DNA of 64,000 nucleotides from Bugula neritina (Eukaryota > Bryozoa > Gymnolaemata > Cheilostomatida > Bugulidae). The position numbers and the translations under genes were made by a program. The DNA lies in NCBI GenBank assembly GCA_964035545.1, contig OZ037767.1:27509628-27573627 (forward strand), read 5' to 3'. Below the pieces are notes generated by a model. It was not told the origin of the DNA and did not search any database. It saw only the letters and a program-made list of their open reading frames with translations. How positions within the stretch are numbered: position 1 is the stretch's first letter; each line of letters opens with the position of its first letter. This document shows positions 1 to 10,921 of this stretch, piece after piece.

Positions 1-619
1 CGAAAGTTGCTACAAATTTGTCACCTCCATCTCCAACCAGCCTCAGCACAAAGTATCTGCTGGAATCCATGACAGCCTCAACGGCTACGCCCGGGTAAGC
101 TTCAACAGGACATTGAGCAAACAACTCCCCATTATTTCTATCCTCCAACTTGATTGTAACAGCTGGCCCTTTAGCTACAACTCTCATCCTCATTGTATAG
201 TCAGGTTGATCTAGCTTCCAATCAGCAGCTCTGTAAACCACATAGATATGTCATGGTCACACGAACAACATTGTGGAATTCTAGCATTGTGTGTGTGTTC
301 GTGTGTGTTTATGTACGTATGTACATTATAAACAAAAAAAGCATTTCAGTTACTCGTGTTTTAATTAAAGAAGTTTTCTAATATCTATTTAAAAATATCC
401 AAAGATGAAAATGCATGCAAAAACCATAAAAGTATGTGGCAAATATGGGCATCATTGTGTAGCCATAACAAATAGTTTACTTATAAACAGTGAAATTCAA
501 GTATCTTTCACAACAAAAATTTCCTCAACAAACCTGTAGCCTCTGTTGGATTGCCTAGGAGGGATGTTGTAGACAAAAACTTCATTTTTCACACACAAAA
601 CACTTTCGTAATCCGCCAT
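1..619 (-). CDS. NECAP: NECAP-like clathrin-coat adaptor, 5' part (partial)
   Basis: NECAP proteins bind the AP-2 adaptor and clathrin accessory proteins through a PH-like N-terminal domain and act in clathrin-mediated endocytosis. Two coding exons are visible on the minus strand: 534-619 (28 codons plus 2 nt) and 1-230, which runs off the window. The 303-bp intron has a GT donor (GTTTGT) and a TTTACAG acceptor, and the frame is kept across it. The first ~105 residues are present. They start [11 protein letters not shown] and contain [23 protein letters not shown] and [16 protein letters not shown], which match the conserved NECAP N-terminus block by block. The start is the first ATG, in line with the family N-terminus. 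The distal part, including the WxxF-type C-terminal motifs, lies outside. NECAP1 and NECAP2 cannot be told apart; invertebrates usually have one copy. Confidence 0.93.
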
Positions 620-630
620 TATGTTGATGG

Positions 631-638
631 TGACGTCA
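631..638. promoter_or_regulatory. Perfect CRE palindrome (TGACGTCA) at the NECAP start
   Basis: The eight-base palindrome TGACGTCA is the full binding site of CREB/ATF bZIP factors. It lies 12 bp upstream of the NECAP ATG (619, minus strand), in the 5'UTR or core promoter. CRE sites close to the start site are common in constitutive animal promoters. Function is inferred from position and the exact match only. Confidence 0.5.
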
Positions 639-2668
639 CTTTATATTGCAGCAACAAGACTCTTAAAGCTAGTCTAGATCTTTACCAGCTCACTAAGAAT
701 TTCATGAACACTAATGTCGTATTTTTGTATGCAAACTATAACTGAATGAAGCATATTTTATATACTTAAACATAATGGCATAACACACTTCTATACTTAT
801 TTATATTTTCAATTAAATAAAGTTTGTGTATCTTTATAATGTGCGAGCTATATTTTTGGTATTAAACTATTACTATTGACTTTTTAGTTGATACTTGATT
901 ATTGCTTTTAATAGCAACATAAAACATTGGCATAAACACGAAGCTTGTAATATATGAACTAGTTTGATAGCCTTGAATTAGATCCATATTGATACTCGTA
1001 CTATGATTATTTTTGGTTTAGGTACTGGATTTGATCAATTCTCAAATTAAAACAGTTATTTATATTAATTTCCTAATTATTCATATAATTATATATTTAT
1101 TACTATAGAGTATAGATCTATATTTATATTTATATTAACTAACTCTAAACATAAATAAATCAATAATATTATGAATAAAATACTAACATAGTACTAACTG
1201 CTACCAATAATTAATCAATACTATTCATTTAATTATAATTATTAATATTACTATTAGTATTAGGATAAGTTATTATATTCAACTATTTATAAATCAAAAT
1301 TTAATTATTTATACTATTCATATAAAACAAAACTATATAATACATTTTATAATCATTATTATAATGATTGCTAGATTACAGATAAACATTAGTTGCATAT
1401 TAGTATGCAACTTAATTTTATTATACCATTACGCATTTTCATTCTCATGATTATTATTTTGATTATGATACTTTTACTTTTAGCTATACTCATACTGATA
1501 CTATAATTAGCATAACTTAAGTATTACTTTCACTATTAGTATTACTATTAGTATTACTATAGCTTCAGCCTGAAAGTGAATATCAAATTTACTTTTAGTA
1601 TCAGTATGACTATGAGATTGAGTATAGCATTAGCTCCACTATCAAAATAACATTAATTAAATGATCAACATTGACAAATGATTATATTTATATTTTATAA
1701 TTATTAATTATTAGATTTAGCTGGCTCAACAATTACAAAAAATATACAATCATAAGTATTCATACAACTAAGGAAAGTGAATTCATATAGAAAGAAAATT
1801 ATTCATTTTATTCATGCTTATTTGAGTTCCCAGTTATAACAATTTTAGATGAATTAATACTGATTCGCCTTTGGCGATGCCGATTGCAAATTGAAAATTT
1901 TGGCCATTTCAATTTTGACTTTTATTTTGTAGAAGCACATACCATTACTTTTTCGAAATATTATTTACGTTACGATATCTAAAAACGCATTTTACTATTT
2001 TCATAATATTAAGTGTGTAATAGGTAGTGTTTTATCATTACATATGCGACAAATGTTAATAAAATTATGAAGTTTAGTAAACGGAAAATTTTCAACATTA
2101 CAAACCCTTTCCCGGATGTCTAACTAAATAATTAAACTTGTTTCGCTGCAAAAATAGCCAGTCGTTATAATAATCTTGCTGCACAAGAAAAGCTATCGGT
2201 AGTCTTATTTATTATCACGTCTAACCCTTAAAAAATTTTGAAACAAACTATTTTTCATGTCAAGGCTGTTTGCCTCGGTTTCACCATTTTAGAAAGAAAA
2301 AAACTATTAGTATAAGTATTAGTATTTAATGGTCTATCTAAAATTATTTATTATAGAATTATTAGCATAGGTGTACAGTATCATACGTTATTTATTTCTT
2401 AGTGTATAATGATTGACGAAATATGAATAAAGTATACAATAGCCTCATGGCTCATAGTGATAATGATCCATGTGATAATGAAGTTGAATTTCAATAAATT
2501 AAATCAATTTGAATAAATATAATGAATAATTGAATTATATTTTAATTGATTGAATATCACTATAAGTATAAATATTAAATTTAATGTAAAAGACAAAAGT
2601 AAAACAATAAATGTTTAATATTATTTTAAGTTTGACGCACATCTACTTAACCTGACGCTTGTACTCCC

Positions 2669-3519
2669 CTACTACTACTAGTACCACTAGTACTACTACT
2701 ACTGTAGGTACATCAAATGATAATTTTCAAGTAACGCTTTACAGTTTAATATTAGGTTAGATCGGTAGACAAGAAAATTTGAGTGAGCTTCAATGCACTC
2801 TCAAGAGGCAAGATCAACTACCAGTGCAGATATTAACTTGTAAATTTATGACGTTCAACCAGTTACCCGGTCAGTTAAATCTTCACGCCATGAATGCTTT
2901 AGCGAACCCACTTATTTTCATGCGTTTAGCAACAATAGCGTAATGGCTATCTCAAAAATCTACAAGTCTCGAGCATAGCCTTCGACTTAAATCACTATAA
3001 CTAAACAGCTAAAGCATAATATCATCATATTAATACTTCAATTGATAGAAAACCTTTAGAGATGGTATTAAAATATATTCATTTTACATATCTGTCACAA
3101 ATTATAACTTAAATTATCGATTGAAAAAAATGGATTTTTACTATACTTCAACACTACTTACTACAAGGGGCAGATGATTTCAAGGGGTTCGTGATCATAA
3201 AATCAGTTTAATATAAGGCTCTGCTACACAATGATATCTTCAAATTTTCTCTGCATGAACTATACTAAAAGTTATTAGCAAATCAAAAAGAGGTCTAAAC
3301 AGGTTTTCTACGCTGTATGCTCCCCAGATTGGACCCGGGCTATCGATGCCACTCGATTTTGCGAAAGTAGGCGGGGCTAAAGGATACTTGATGTACCTAC
3401 TACTAGTACTAGCAGTAGCAGACAGTAATAAACATGGTACTACTAGTACTACTACTACTTACTAGTACTTCTACTATTAGTAGTAGTACTAGTGCTGGTA
3501 CTAGTGGTTACACTAATAT
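2669..3519. repeat. Fold-back element with (TAC/AGT)n arms
   Basis: Two (TAC)n/(AGT)n-rich blocks face each other: 2669-2703 and about 3401-3519. Their inner edges are an exact 13-bp inverted repeat, GTAGGTACATCAA at 2704-2716 and its reverse complement at 3388-3400. The interior (~670 bp) is less AT-rich than its flanks and has no convincing ORF. This resembles a fold-back or miniature inverted-repeat element, but no target-site duplication was established. Two independent triplet repeats is the alternative. Confidence 0.4.
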
Positions 3520-4160
3520 AATAAAAAGTGTATCATATTTAATAAAATAATTGAATTTGATACCAATATTTATGCACAAATTGAAATAATAATATTATAA
3601 TGATAACTATAAGTTATATATGAATATTATATTTATAAGCTTGGTAAATATTTTGATATAATTATAAAAAAATAGGTGAGATAATAAAATAATATCTAGT
3701 AACTGGAAGTTTTTCAGAAATATTTTTTCTAGGAAAATCAATAAATTGGCTTGACATATTGATATTAAATGTTAGCATGCCCATCACTTGCACTCACCAC
3801 TTACTCCAAGTGTCTGATGATATTAGTATTGATAGCAATAACTGACCCTTCAGTCACTGTTGAAGCTGGAAGGCTGGATGCTCATTCTATTTGACCTTAC
3901 AACCCATAATTTTATAGTCTAAGCATTTTAATTTCATGTTCCTATAATAAAAATATATATTCTTTCTGTTGAAACTGTTCAAAATATTGATGCTGTTCCT
4001 TTAAAAGTCTTTCCTGGTGCTGGGAGTTATGATTAAAAGCAGGAAACCTGAACTTTGAAAAGTTCATCTGTGATAATTGTACAATAATTTTTTGCAGATT
4101 AAAAGCTGGCGAACTTCAGTCAAAGTAGCACCTAGTAATTTATTAGACTAGATACTAGCC

Positions 4161-7100
4161 ATGGCTGCTGTACCAATTGCCGAGAGAAATCAAGGTAAGA
4201 CAACTCTGGTTTTATCTTTAATAGCAATAATGATTTTATGATATTCACTCAAGTTAAAATGTTTGCTGTAAATAAACTAACTAGAAACATAGTAAAATAT
4301 TGAATGCTACAAAACACTGAATTTGCCGCCAAAATATTTAGGCTCCTTTTAGAGTATAGCCTGTATGTTTTTTTAATAGTTTTATTTGCAATAATTCAGA
4401 GTTCAACTTAAAGTGGTGAGATGTTGTCATATATCTGATTCACCATTGCAGATGCCACGATATACGTGGGAGGTCTAGACGAACAGGTTTCAGAAAGTTC
4501 ATTATGGGAATTATTTCTACAGGCAGGACCTGTTGGTATGTATCCTGACTTGCATGTTGGAAATACTATGTATGCCTGTAATATAGTGAATGTACACATG
4601 CCTATACTGTGTATACTTGTTGTAATACAGTGAATGTACACATGCCTATACTGTGTATACTTGTTGTAATACAGTGAATGTACACATACCTATACTGTGT
4701 ATGCTCGTTGTAATATAGTGAATGTATACATGCCTATACTGTGTATGCTTGTTGTAATACAGTGAACGTATACATGCCTATACTGTGTATGCTTGTTGTA
4801 ATATAGTGAACGTACACATACCTATACTGTGTATACTTGTTGTAATACAGTGAATGTACACATGCCTATACTGTGTATACTTGTTGTAATACAGTGAATG
4901 TACACATACCTATACTGTGTATACTTGTTGTAATACAGTGAATGTATACATGCCTATACTGTGTATACTTGTTGTAATACAGTGAATGTATACATGCCTA
5001 TACTGTGTATGCTTGTTATAATATAGTGAACGTACACATGCCTATACTGTGTATGCTTGTTATAATATAGTGAACGTACACATGCCTATACTGTGTATAC
5101 TTGTTATAATATAGTGAATGTACACATGCCTATACTGTGTATACTTGTTGTAATACAGTGAACGTACACATGCCTATACTGTGTATGCTTGTTATAATAT
5201 AGTGAACATACACATGCCTATACTGTGTATACTTGTTGTAATACAGTGAACGTACACATGCCTATACTGTGTATGCTTGTTATAATACAGTGAATGTACA
5301 CATGCCTATACTGTGTATACTTGTTGTAATACAGTGAACGTACACATGCCTATACTGTGTATACTTGTTGTAATACAGTGAACGTACACATGCCCAAAGA
5401 CAGAGTCACAATGTCACACCAGGGTTACGGATTTGTGGAGTTTCTCGAGGAGGATGACGCAGACTATGCTATAAAAATAATGAATATGATAAAGTTATAT
5501 GGTAAACCCACAAGAGTGAATAAGGTGAGAGGATCCAGTACTACACACTGTATAGTACTACTCACTGTATTTAATAGTACTACACACTAAATACTAATAC
5601 ACACTATATAGTACTACACACTGAATAGTACTACACCATAAATAATAATACACACTAAATGATAATACACACTAAATACTAAATAGTACTACACACTAAA
5701 TACTAATACGCACTATATAGTGCTACACACTCAATAGTCAATAGTACTACGCAGTACGCACTGTATAGTAATACACACTAAATAGTACTACACACTGAAT
5801 AGTACTACACACTAAATACTAAATAGTACTACACAGTACACACTAAATACTAATACACACTATATAGTACTACACACTGAATAGTACTACACCATAAATA
5901 ATAATACACACTAAATGATAATACACACTAAATACTAAATAGTACTACACACTAAATACTAATACGCACTATATAGTGCTACACACTCAATAGTCAATAG
6001 TACTACGCACTGTATAGTAATACACACTAAATAGTACTACACACTGAATAGTACTACACACTAAATACTAAATAGTACTACACAGTACACACTAAATACT
6101 AATACACACTATATAGTACTACACACTAAACAGTACTACACACTATATAGTACCACACACTAAACAGTACTACACACTAAACAGTACCACACACTAAATA
6201 ATAATACACACTAAATAGTAATACACATATTGAAATATATGCTAAGTGTGTATCTTCCTTCTCCTGCTCTTAGTGATAGAGTAACTGTGTCCTGTAGCAT
6301 AGTCTACTTCTATACACCACTATTAACTACTCCTTTTATTAATGTGTGAACAGGCATCGTCGCATCAAAAGAACCTGGATATAGGAGCCAATATCTTCAT
6401 AGGTAACCTTGACCCAGAAGTAGATGAAAAGTTACTGTACGACACATTTAGTGCCTTTGGAGTTATTCTACAGACACCAAAGGTAAGTGTATCTAATCAG
6501 TAGATGTTACACCAAAGGTAAGTGTATCTAATCATTAGATGTTACACCAATACTCTTACATTATTAAACATGCTAGACATGTATTTACTTATTGTGAATT
6601 GTGCTTTGGTGTTTGTAGCATGATATAGTTTGTTGTAATCCGTAATGGCAATGCTATTAATCTACTTAGCATTAATAATAGCTGGTTTAAATTTAGAATT
6701 GTAGTTATCTTCCTTCTGTTGATGTAAATGCAGTTGGAATATCTTTTAAAGTAGTTAGACACAGTAATTTATGCAGAAAACATGCTTGTTTGTTGAACAT
6801 TTTAAAATGATTATACACATTGTTAAATAATTACATAAAGTAATTTGCACACATATGTTTTGTTCGTCTCACAGATGATATTATTTGTTGTAGATAATGA
6901 GAGATCCTGACTCAGGCAATTCTAAAGGGTTTGCATTTATTAACTTTGGTAGTTTTGACTCGTCAGATGCGGCGATAGAGGCTATGAATGGACAGTATTT
7001 GTGTAATAGAGCCATCACTATATCCTATGCATTTAAAAAGGAGGCGAAGGGTGAAAGGCACGGTTCAGCCGCAGGTTAGTTTAGTAGGTTATGATGTAGT

Positions 7101-10100
7101 AGTACCTGGGCTATGATATAGTATTACCTGGGCTATGATACAGTAGTACCTGGGTTATGATGTAGTAGTACCTGGGTTATGATGTAGTAGTACCTGGGTT
7201 ATGATATAATAGTACTTATAGGTGTTATTGTGGATGAGTCATCAGCTTTTATAAAGGAGAAATAATTTTGTATAAGTGTTGGAAGCTGTGTGACATAATG
7301 CAGTGGCTAAGTGAGGTTGATTGATTGTATTGTGTTCTGCTGATTCATTGGAAGTTATGCTGTTAATGTTAAAGTTGGCAGCAGGTCTGTGCTATGTTCT
7401 CAACAGTCAATGTGTGCAGTGGATGAGCAGCATTTTCTATTTATTTTGAATCTTCTGAATTTTTAGGCTTCAAGCACTATTGATGATTGCTTCCTCAATG
7501 CATGGCTGATTTGCTATAGCTTGTGTTATTTAGTTATTAATCTTTACAAGTAATTGATGTCATAAATAAATTTGAATATATTTATTTTCTAATTCTCTTA
7601 ATATTCTAATTTCCGAACTGGTGCATAAATATTTATTATGCAGACAATTATGATAATGAAGCTCTAGAAAATGATTTTTGCTTATTTTATGTGTTTGAGA
7701 ATTGTCTTCTCTATGCAGAAGTAGCTCACGGAAAAGACAATTACTAAATCATCATGCCATTACCAATATTGCTATTTATATTATTCATACTGTGGTTATG
7801 GTAGTAATAATCATGGTTGTGCATGATGTAGCACATGACAGTAGGTTAAATGTTTGGTCAATGAAGCTGGTTTCTCTCATTATATTCTAATTTCATGCTC
7901 AACCTCCACCTGTTGACTAACAGTATCAATAAATGAGCCATGAACTTGTCAAGGAGCTTGTGGGTGTTGTTAGGCAATGCTTTCTCCATTTGATTCGGAA
8001 TTACCAAATACTCTGTGTTTACCTACTTATTATAGGTTTGCTGTGCCTTTTATAGTTTATAATTCACACGGGTATTATTCCTTATTGAAAATTTTTCTAA
8101 TGCAAAAATTAGAGATCTGCGTTAAAATATATCTTGTGTCATTCCAAATTTTTATCAACAAAACTTTATAAAATTGAAAAAAATTATTTTTAAAACGATG
8201 TGGTTTTTAGCTTATTTTCTGTATGCTAAATTTATATGCAATCTCTGTAATCTGTGTGCTATAATTAGGCTCTCTTGCTACTATAAATAGGCTCTTTCCA
8301 TGTCATAAATGCTAAACTCGGCACTTTTGTAATAACTGCCATTTTATTGCAGAGCGGTTACTGGCTACCCAGAATCCTCTAGCTCAAGCCGACAGACCAC
8401 ATCAGTTGTTTGCAGATGCCCCTGCGCCCCCTACAGACGGAACCATGGGGCTACCTGGTATGCCGGGTGGTCCGCCCCCAGGTGCTCCCCCTATGAGCAT
8501 GCCACCTCCTTCGGGTCCGGGAATGCCTGTGATGCATCCTCCACCCGGTGCATTCCCACCACCTGGTCAGTGGCTCCTGTGTCTATATGTATGAGTTTAA
8601 ACCTAACTTGGTTGGTGAACACCAATTCCACTGAATTGTGTTATATTGGGCAGACAATTCCATAACTAGGGACTAGCTTTGCTTGATATCGCCATAATAA
8701 TCTTAGGATGCAGCTTTTATTGCTATCAATTCAAGTGTAATAGTTGGAATTATATAACGAAAATACCTCAAATAATTATGTAAAATATTACTGGTGCATT
8801 GATAAGATAGGCAGCATCACTATCTGCTGACTATAGGCTGTCAGAATTATACTCAGTGTAGCTCGGCCAACTGTCAGCCATACTAACCTCTCCTTGAAAG
8901 CATTTACTGGCCTTTTATTGCATTAGTCTAAACTATAACTATTTACACATATACTACCCACTAACTCTGTAATCTTTGTATATACTACGCTCTCAGTCTA
9001 TGATATAGTATACACTCTCAGTCTATGATATATTGTACACTCTCAGTCTATGATATATTATACACTCTCAGTCTACGATATAGTATACACTCCAAGTCTA
9101 TGATATATTATACAAGCTAAGCCTATAATATATATTAAATTCATTAGAGATTTCATCCAGGCACCTCTGTGCTGCATGTATTATCTCTCTGGATGTGCTG
9201 TACTTATCTTCAGTTCAAATATTTTCATCAAAAATATTTATCCCTGCAACCAGCATTGGCTGCCTTTGCCTTTGTACAAGCTGCAAATGGAATGTAGAGT
9301 TAGTGAAGTTTTATATTTCTTTCTTATTAAAAACCATGGTTTCTATTCTATCCATGAAACACTTTAATTAATGTGTGACATTTAAAAGCCTTCCCACGCA
9401 AGAATAATGCTATGGCAGAGCTGTTATTTCATTGCACAAGATGTTAGTTTTTGGCTCCGTAGTATATAGTGCTGGTAAAAATAAATATAGGTTTAGCATC
9501 GTTAATTTAGCTTGGAATCTTTCAACATTGGCCTAAGGTTCTAGAAATAGCCATGTGGATCACTTTCATCTAATTATTAAATCAAGGTGTTTGAACTATT
9601 GAGTTATATCTATTTTAACAGGCATGCGACCACCGCCACCTGGATTCCCTGCTGGTCCGCCACCACCCACACCAACTAGCTTTAATATGCCTGCACCAGG
9701 TATGTTTGTTACTCAAAGTTTCTTGTAAAACAGGTAAATCATTCATATGAACTAATAGTGTGTTCACAGGTGCTGTCTGTTGGTATTATATAATGGTGGG
9801 TTCATCTTCCAGGTGGTCCTCCGCCACCCCCAGCACCGGCTGGTGGTGACCAGAGAATGCCCCCTCCCAACTGGGCCGGTCCACCCCCTGGTATGAGACC
9901 CCCTCCAGGCTGGAGAGGTCCTCCACCACCCCCAGGGATGAGGCCTCCGCCCCCTGTACCACCCGGCATGAGACCTCCACCTCCCCCCAGTTTTGGTAAG
10001 GCATTGCTCTCAGTGATCTCTTATTACAACCTTGTTTTGTTTGACCTCATTGTATTGCTGCACTGTTGGATGTTTCCGGTATGAAATAGTGAAGTAAGTG

Positions 10101-10843
10101 TTGATGTGTCATGTTGCCCGCATGTACGCATGTGACAATGTGCTGTGTGTATTGTTACGCTGTCTGTGTGATGTTACTCATCTACTGTTATAACCCTGTA
10201 TGCTATTGTGTGTATGCTATTGTGGGAATGCCATTGTATTTGGTAACTCTATGAACTTGTATTCCGTTTTCTGTTACAGGAAATCGCGGTCCCCCTCCAC
10301 CTGGTTGGCGAGGTCCTCCACCTCCTCCAAACATGAACATGAGAGGACCCCCGCCCCCTCCTGGAGGTAAGCTCTTCACTGTTTTCCAGAGTACCCTGTG
10401 CTTTAGTTGTTCATTCAGTGCACTGCTAATGGCGTGTCTGTCAGTGTTCAATAGTCAATAATTATTAGATAGATATTATTTATAGGTTTCAATGCTGACT
10501 CAGCGATAAGCATACAACCGCAGGGTTAACACTGAACACCCACAAGTGTGGGCTAACATTCAGCTATTCTGCTGGGAGTATTATAATTTATGTTCTACTC
10601 GTATGATTCATAAGACGTGTGAATAATGTAAAGTACCAACTCTTCAGAATACCTATCTGGAACATCCTTTGTTATTTAGAAAGTATGGAAGTACATAATA
10701 GACATATTCCATTATTATGAATTTTCACAGGTATGGGACATCGACCTCCAGGTATGCCTCCGCCCCCTCCACCAAGTCTAGCCCCAGGATCAGGTCCACC
10801 ACAGCCTTCATTGGTGCCACCACCACCGCCGCCTTCTGTATAG
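4161..10843 (+). CDS. SF3B4: Splicing factor 3B subunit 4 (SF3b49/SAP49), complete, 10 coding exons
   Basis: SF3B4 is part of the SF3b complex of the U2 snRNP and contacts pre-mRNA near the branch site. Coding exons: 4161-4194, 4452-4535, 5379-5524, 6354-6482, 6894-7074, 8353-8565, 9622-9699, 9813-9995, 10280-10366 and 10731-10843. All introns are GT-AG, and the sum is 1248 nt (415 codons plus stop). The protein opens [23 protein letters not shown]1 has RNP2 IYVGGL (15-20) and RNP1 GYGFVEF (55-61). RRM2 has RNP2 IFIGNL (102-107) and RNP1 KGFAFINF (142-149). A conserved block [20 protein letters not shown] follows, then a Pro/Gly/Met-rich tail from ~215 to the end, as in the family (human 424 aa). 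The start matches the family N-terminus. Oddities: several introns carry minisatellites, and two splice junctions are themselves duplicated. Confidence 0.97.
4571..5392 (+). repeat. 44-bp minisatellite containing copies of the exon 3 splice acceptor (SF3B4 intron 2)
   Basis: Eighteen tandem 44-bp units (4601-5392) follow a partial unit at 4571-4600. They run without a gap into exon 3 at 5379. Each unit carries an AATACAG or AATATAG acceptor-like end followed by a copy of the first exonic bases (consensus TGAACGTACACATGCC, the true start of exon 3). The array is therefore built from the intron-exon junction itself. Units differ by a few transitions (C/T in TGAAYGTA, CATGCC/CATACC, GTATAC/GTATGC). 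Confidence 0.95.
5534..6233 (+). repeat. Complex minisatellite with higher-order period of about 256 bp (SF3B4 intron 3)
   Basis: It begins ten bases after the exon 3 donor. It is made of short variants such as AGTACTACACACTAAAT and AATACACACTAAAT. A longer order is present: a block starting CACTATATAGTACTACACAC recurs at 5602, 5858 and 6107, giving steps of 256 and 249 bp. The shorter step is explained by a missing 7-bp AGTACGC piece. Low complexity, non-coding. Confidence 0.9.
6474..6550 (+). repeat. 35-bp tandem duplication of the exon 4 splice donor (SF3B4)
   Basis: The segment from ACACCAAAG through GTAAGTGTATCTAATC is repeated at a 35-bp step (6474 and 6509), with a partial third copy at 6544 (ACACCAA). 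The first copy spans the end of exon 4 (6482) and its donor. The second recreates CCAAAG|GTAAGTG at 6518. Use of the distal donor would add 35 nt and read into TAG after six codons. Confidence 0.9.
7080..7222 (+). repeat. 22-bp minisatellite after the exon 5 donor (SF3B4 intron 5)
   Basis: About six copies of a 22-bp unit (GTAGTAGTACCTGGGTTATGAT-like, with GGGCT/GGGTT and GATGT/GATAT variants) start a few bases past the donor at 7075. It is a different unit from those in introns 2 and 3. Confidence 0.85.
8990..9125 (+). repeat. 25-bp minisatellite in SF3B4 intron 6
   Basis: Five to six degenerate 25-bp copies contain CTCAGTCTATGATATA followed by TATAC. The last copies decay (CCAAGTCT, CTAAGCCT). 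The remainder of this ~1 kb intron (8566-9621) shows no exon-like segment. Confidence 0.85.
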
Positions 10844-10915
10844 ATTGTTTATCTGTTTAACATTTTTATTATGTGTAGATAACAGCACTGTATAATATTA
10901 TGTACATTTATAACC

Positions 10916-10921
10916 AATAAA
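10916..10921 (+). terminator. SF3B4 polyadenylation signal AATAAA
   Basis: A canonical AATAAA lies 72 bp after the SF3B4 stop codon. A TCTCTCATCTTTT tract at about 10944 is a plausible downstream U-rich element. The inferred 3'UTR is short, about 100 bases. Confidence 0.7.

Larger units (their letters stand above)
620..4160. other. AT-rich intergenic region between NECAP and SF3B4
   Basis: NECAP (minus) and SF3B4 (plus) are divergently arranged, so this 3.5 kb should hold both promoters. No long ORF is visible. Between 1080 and 1760 it is very AT-rich, with short ATTAGTATTACT-type runs (about 1490-1560). A fold-back-like element occupies about 2669-3519 (listed separately). Just before SF3B4, a pyrimidine-rich TTTTTTGCAG ends at 4097 and could be the acceptor of a 5'UTR exon that carries the start codon. 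Confidence 0.6.

Noticed and set aside
193-381. Plus-strand ORF over NECAP exon 2 and intron 1
   Set aside because: Antisense shadow of the NECAP coding exon; the minus-strand reading matches the family.
10203-10451. Minus-strand glycine-rich ORF opposite SF3B4 exon 9
   Set aside because: It is the antisense of the proline-rich SF3B4 tail.
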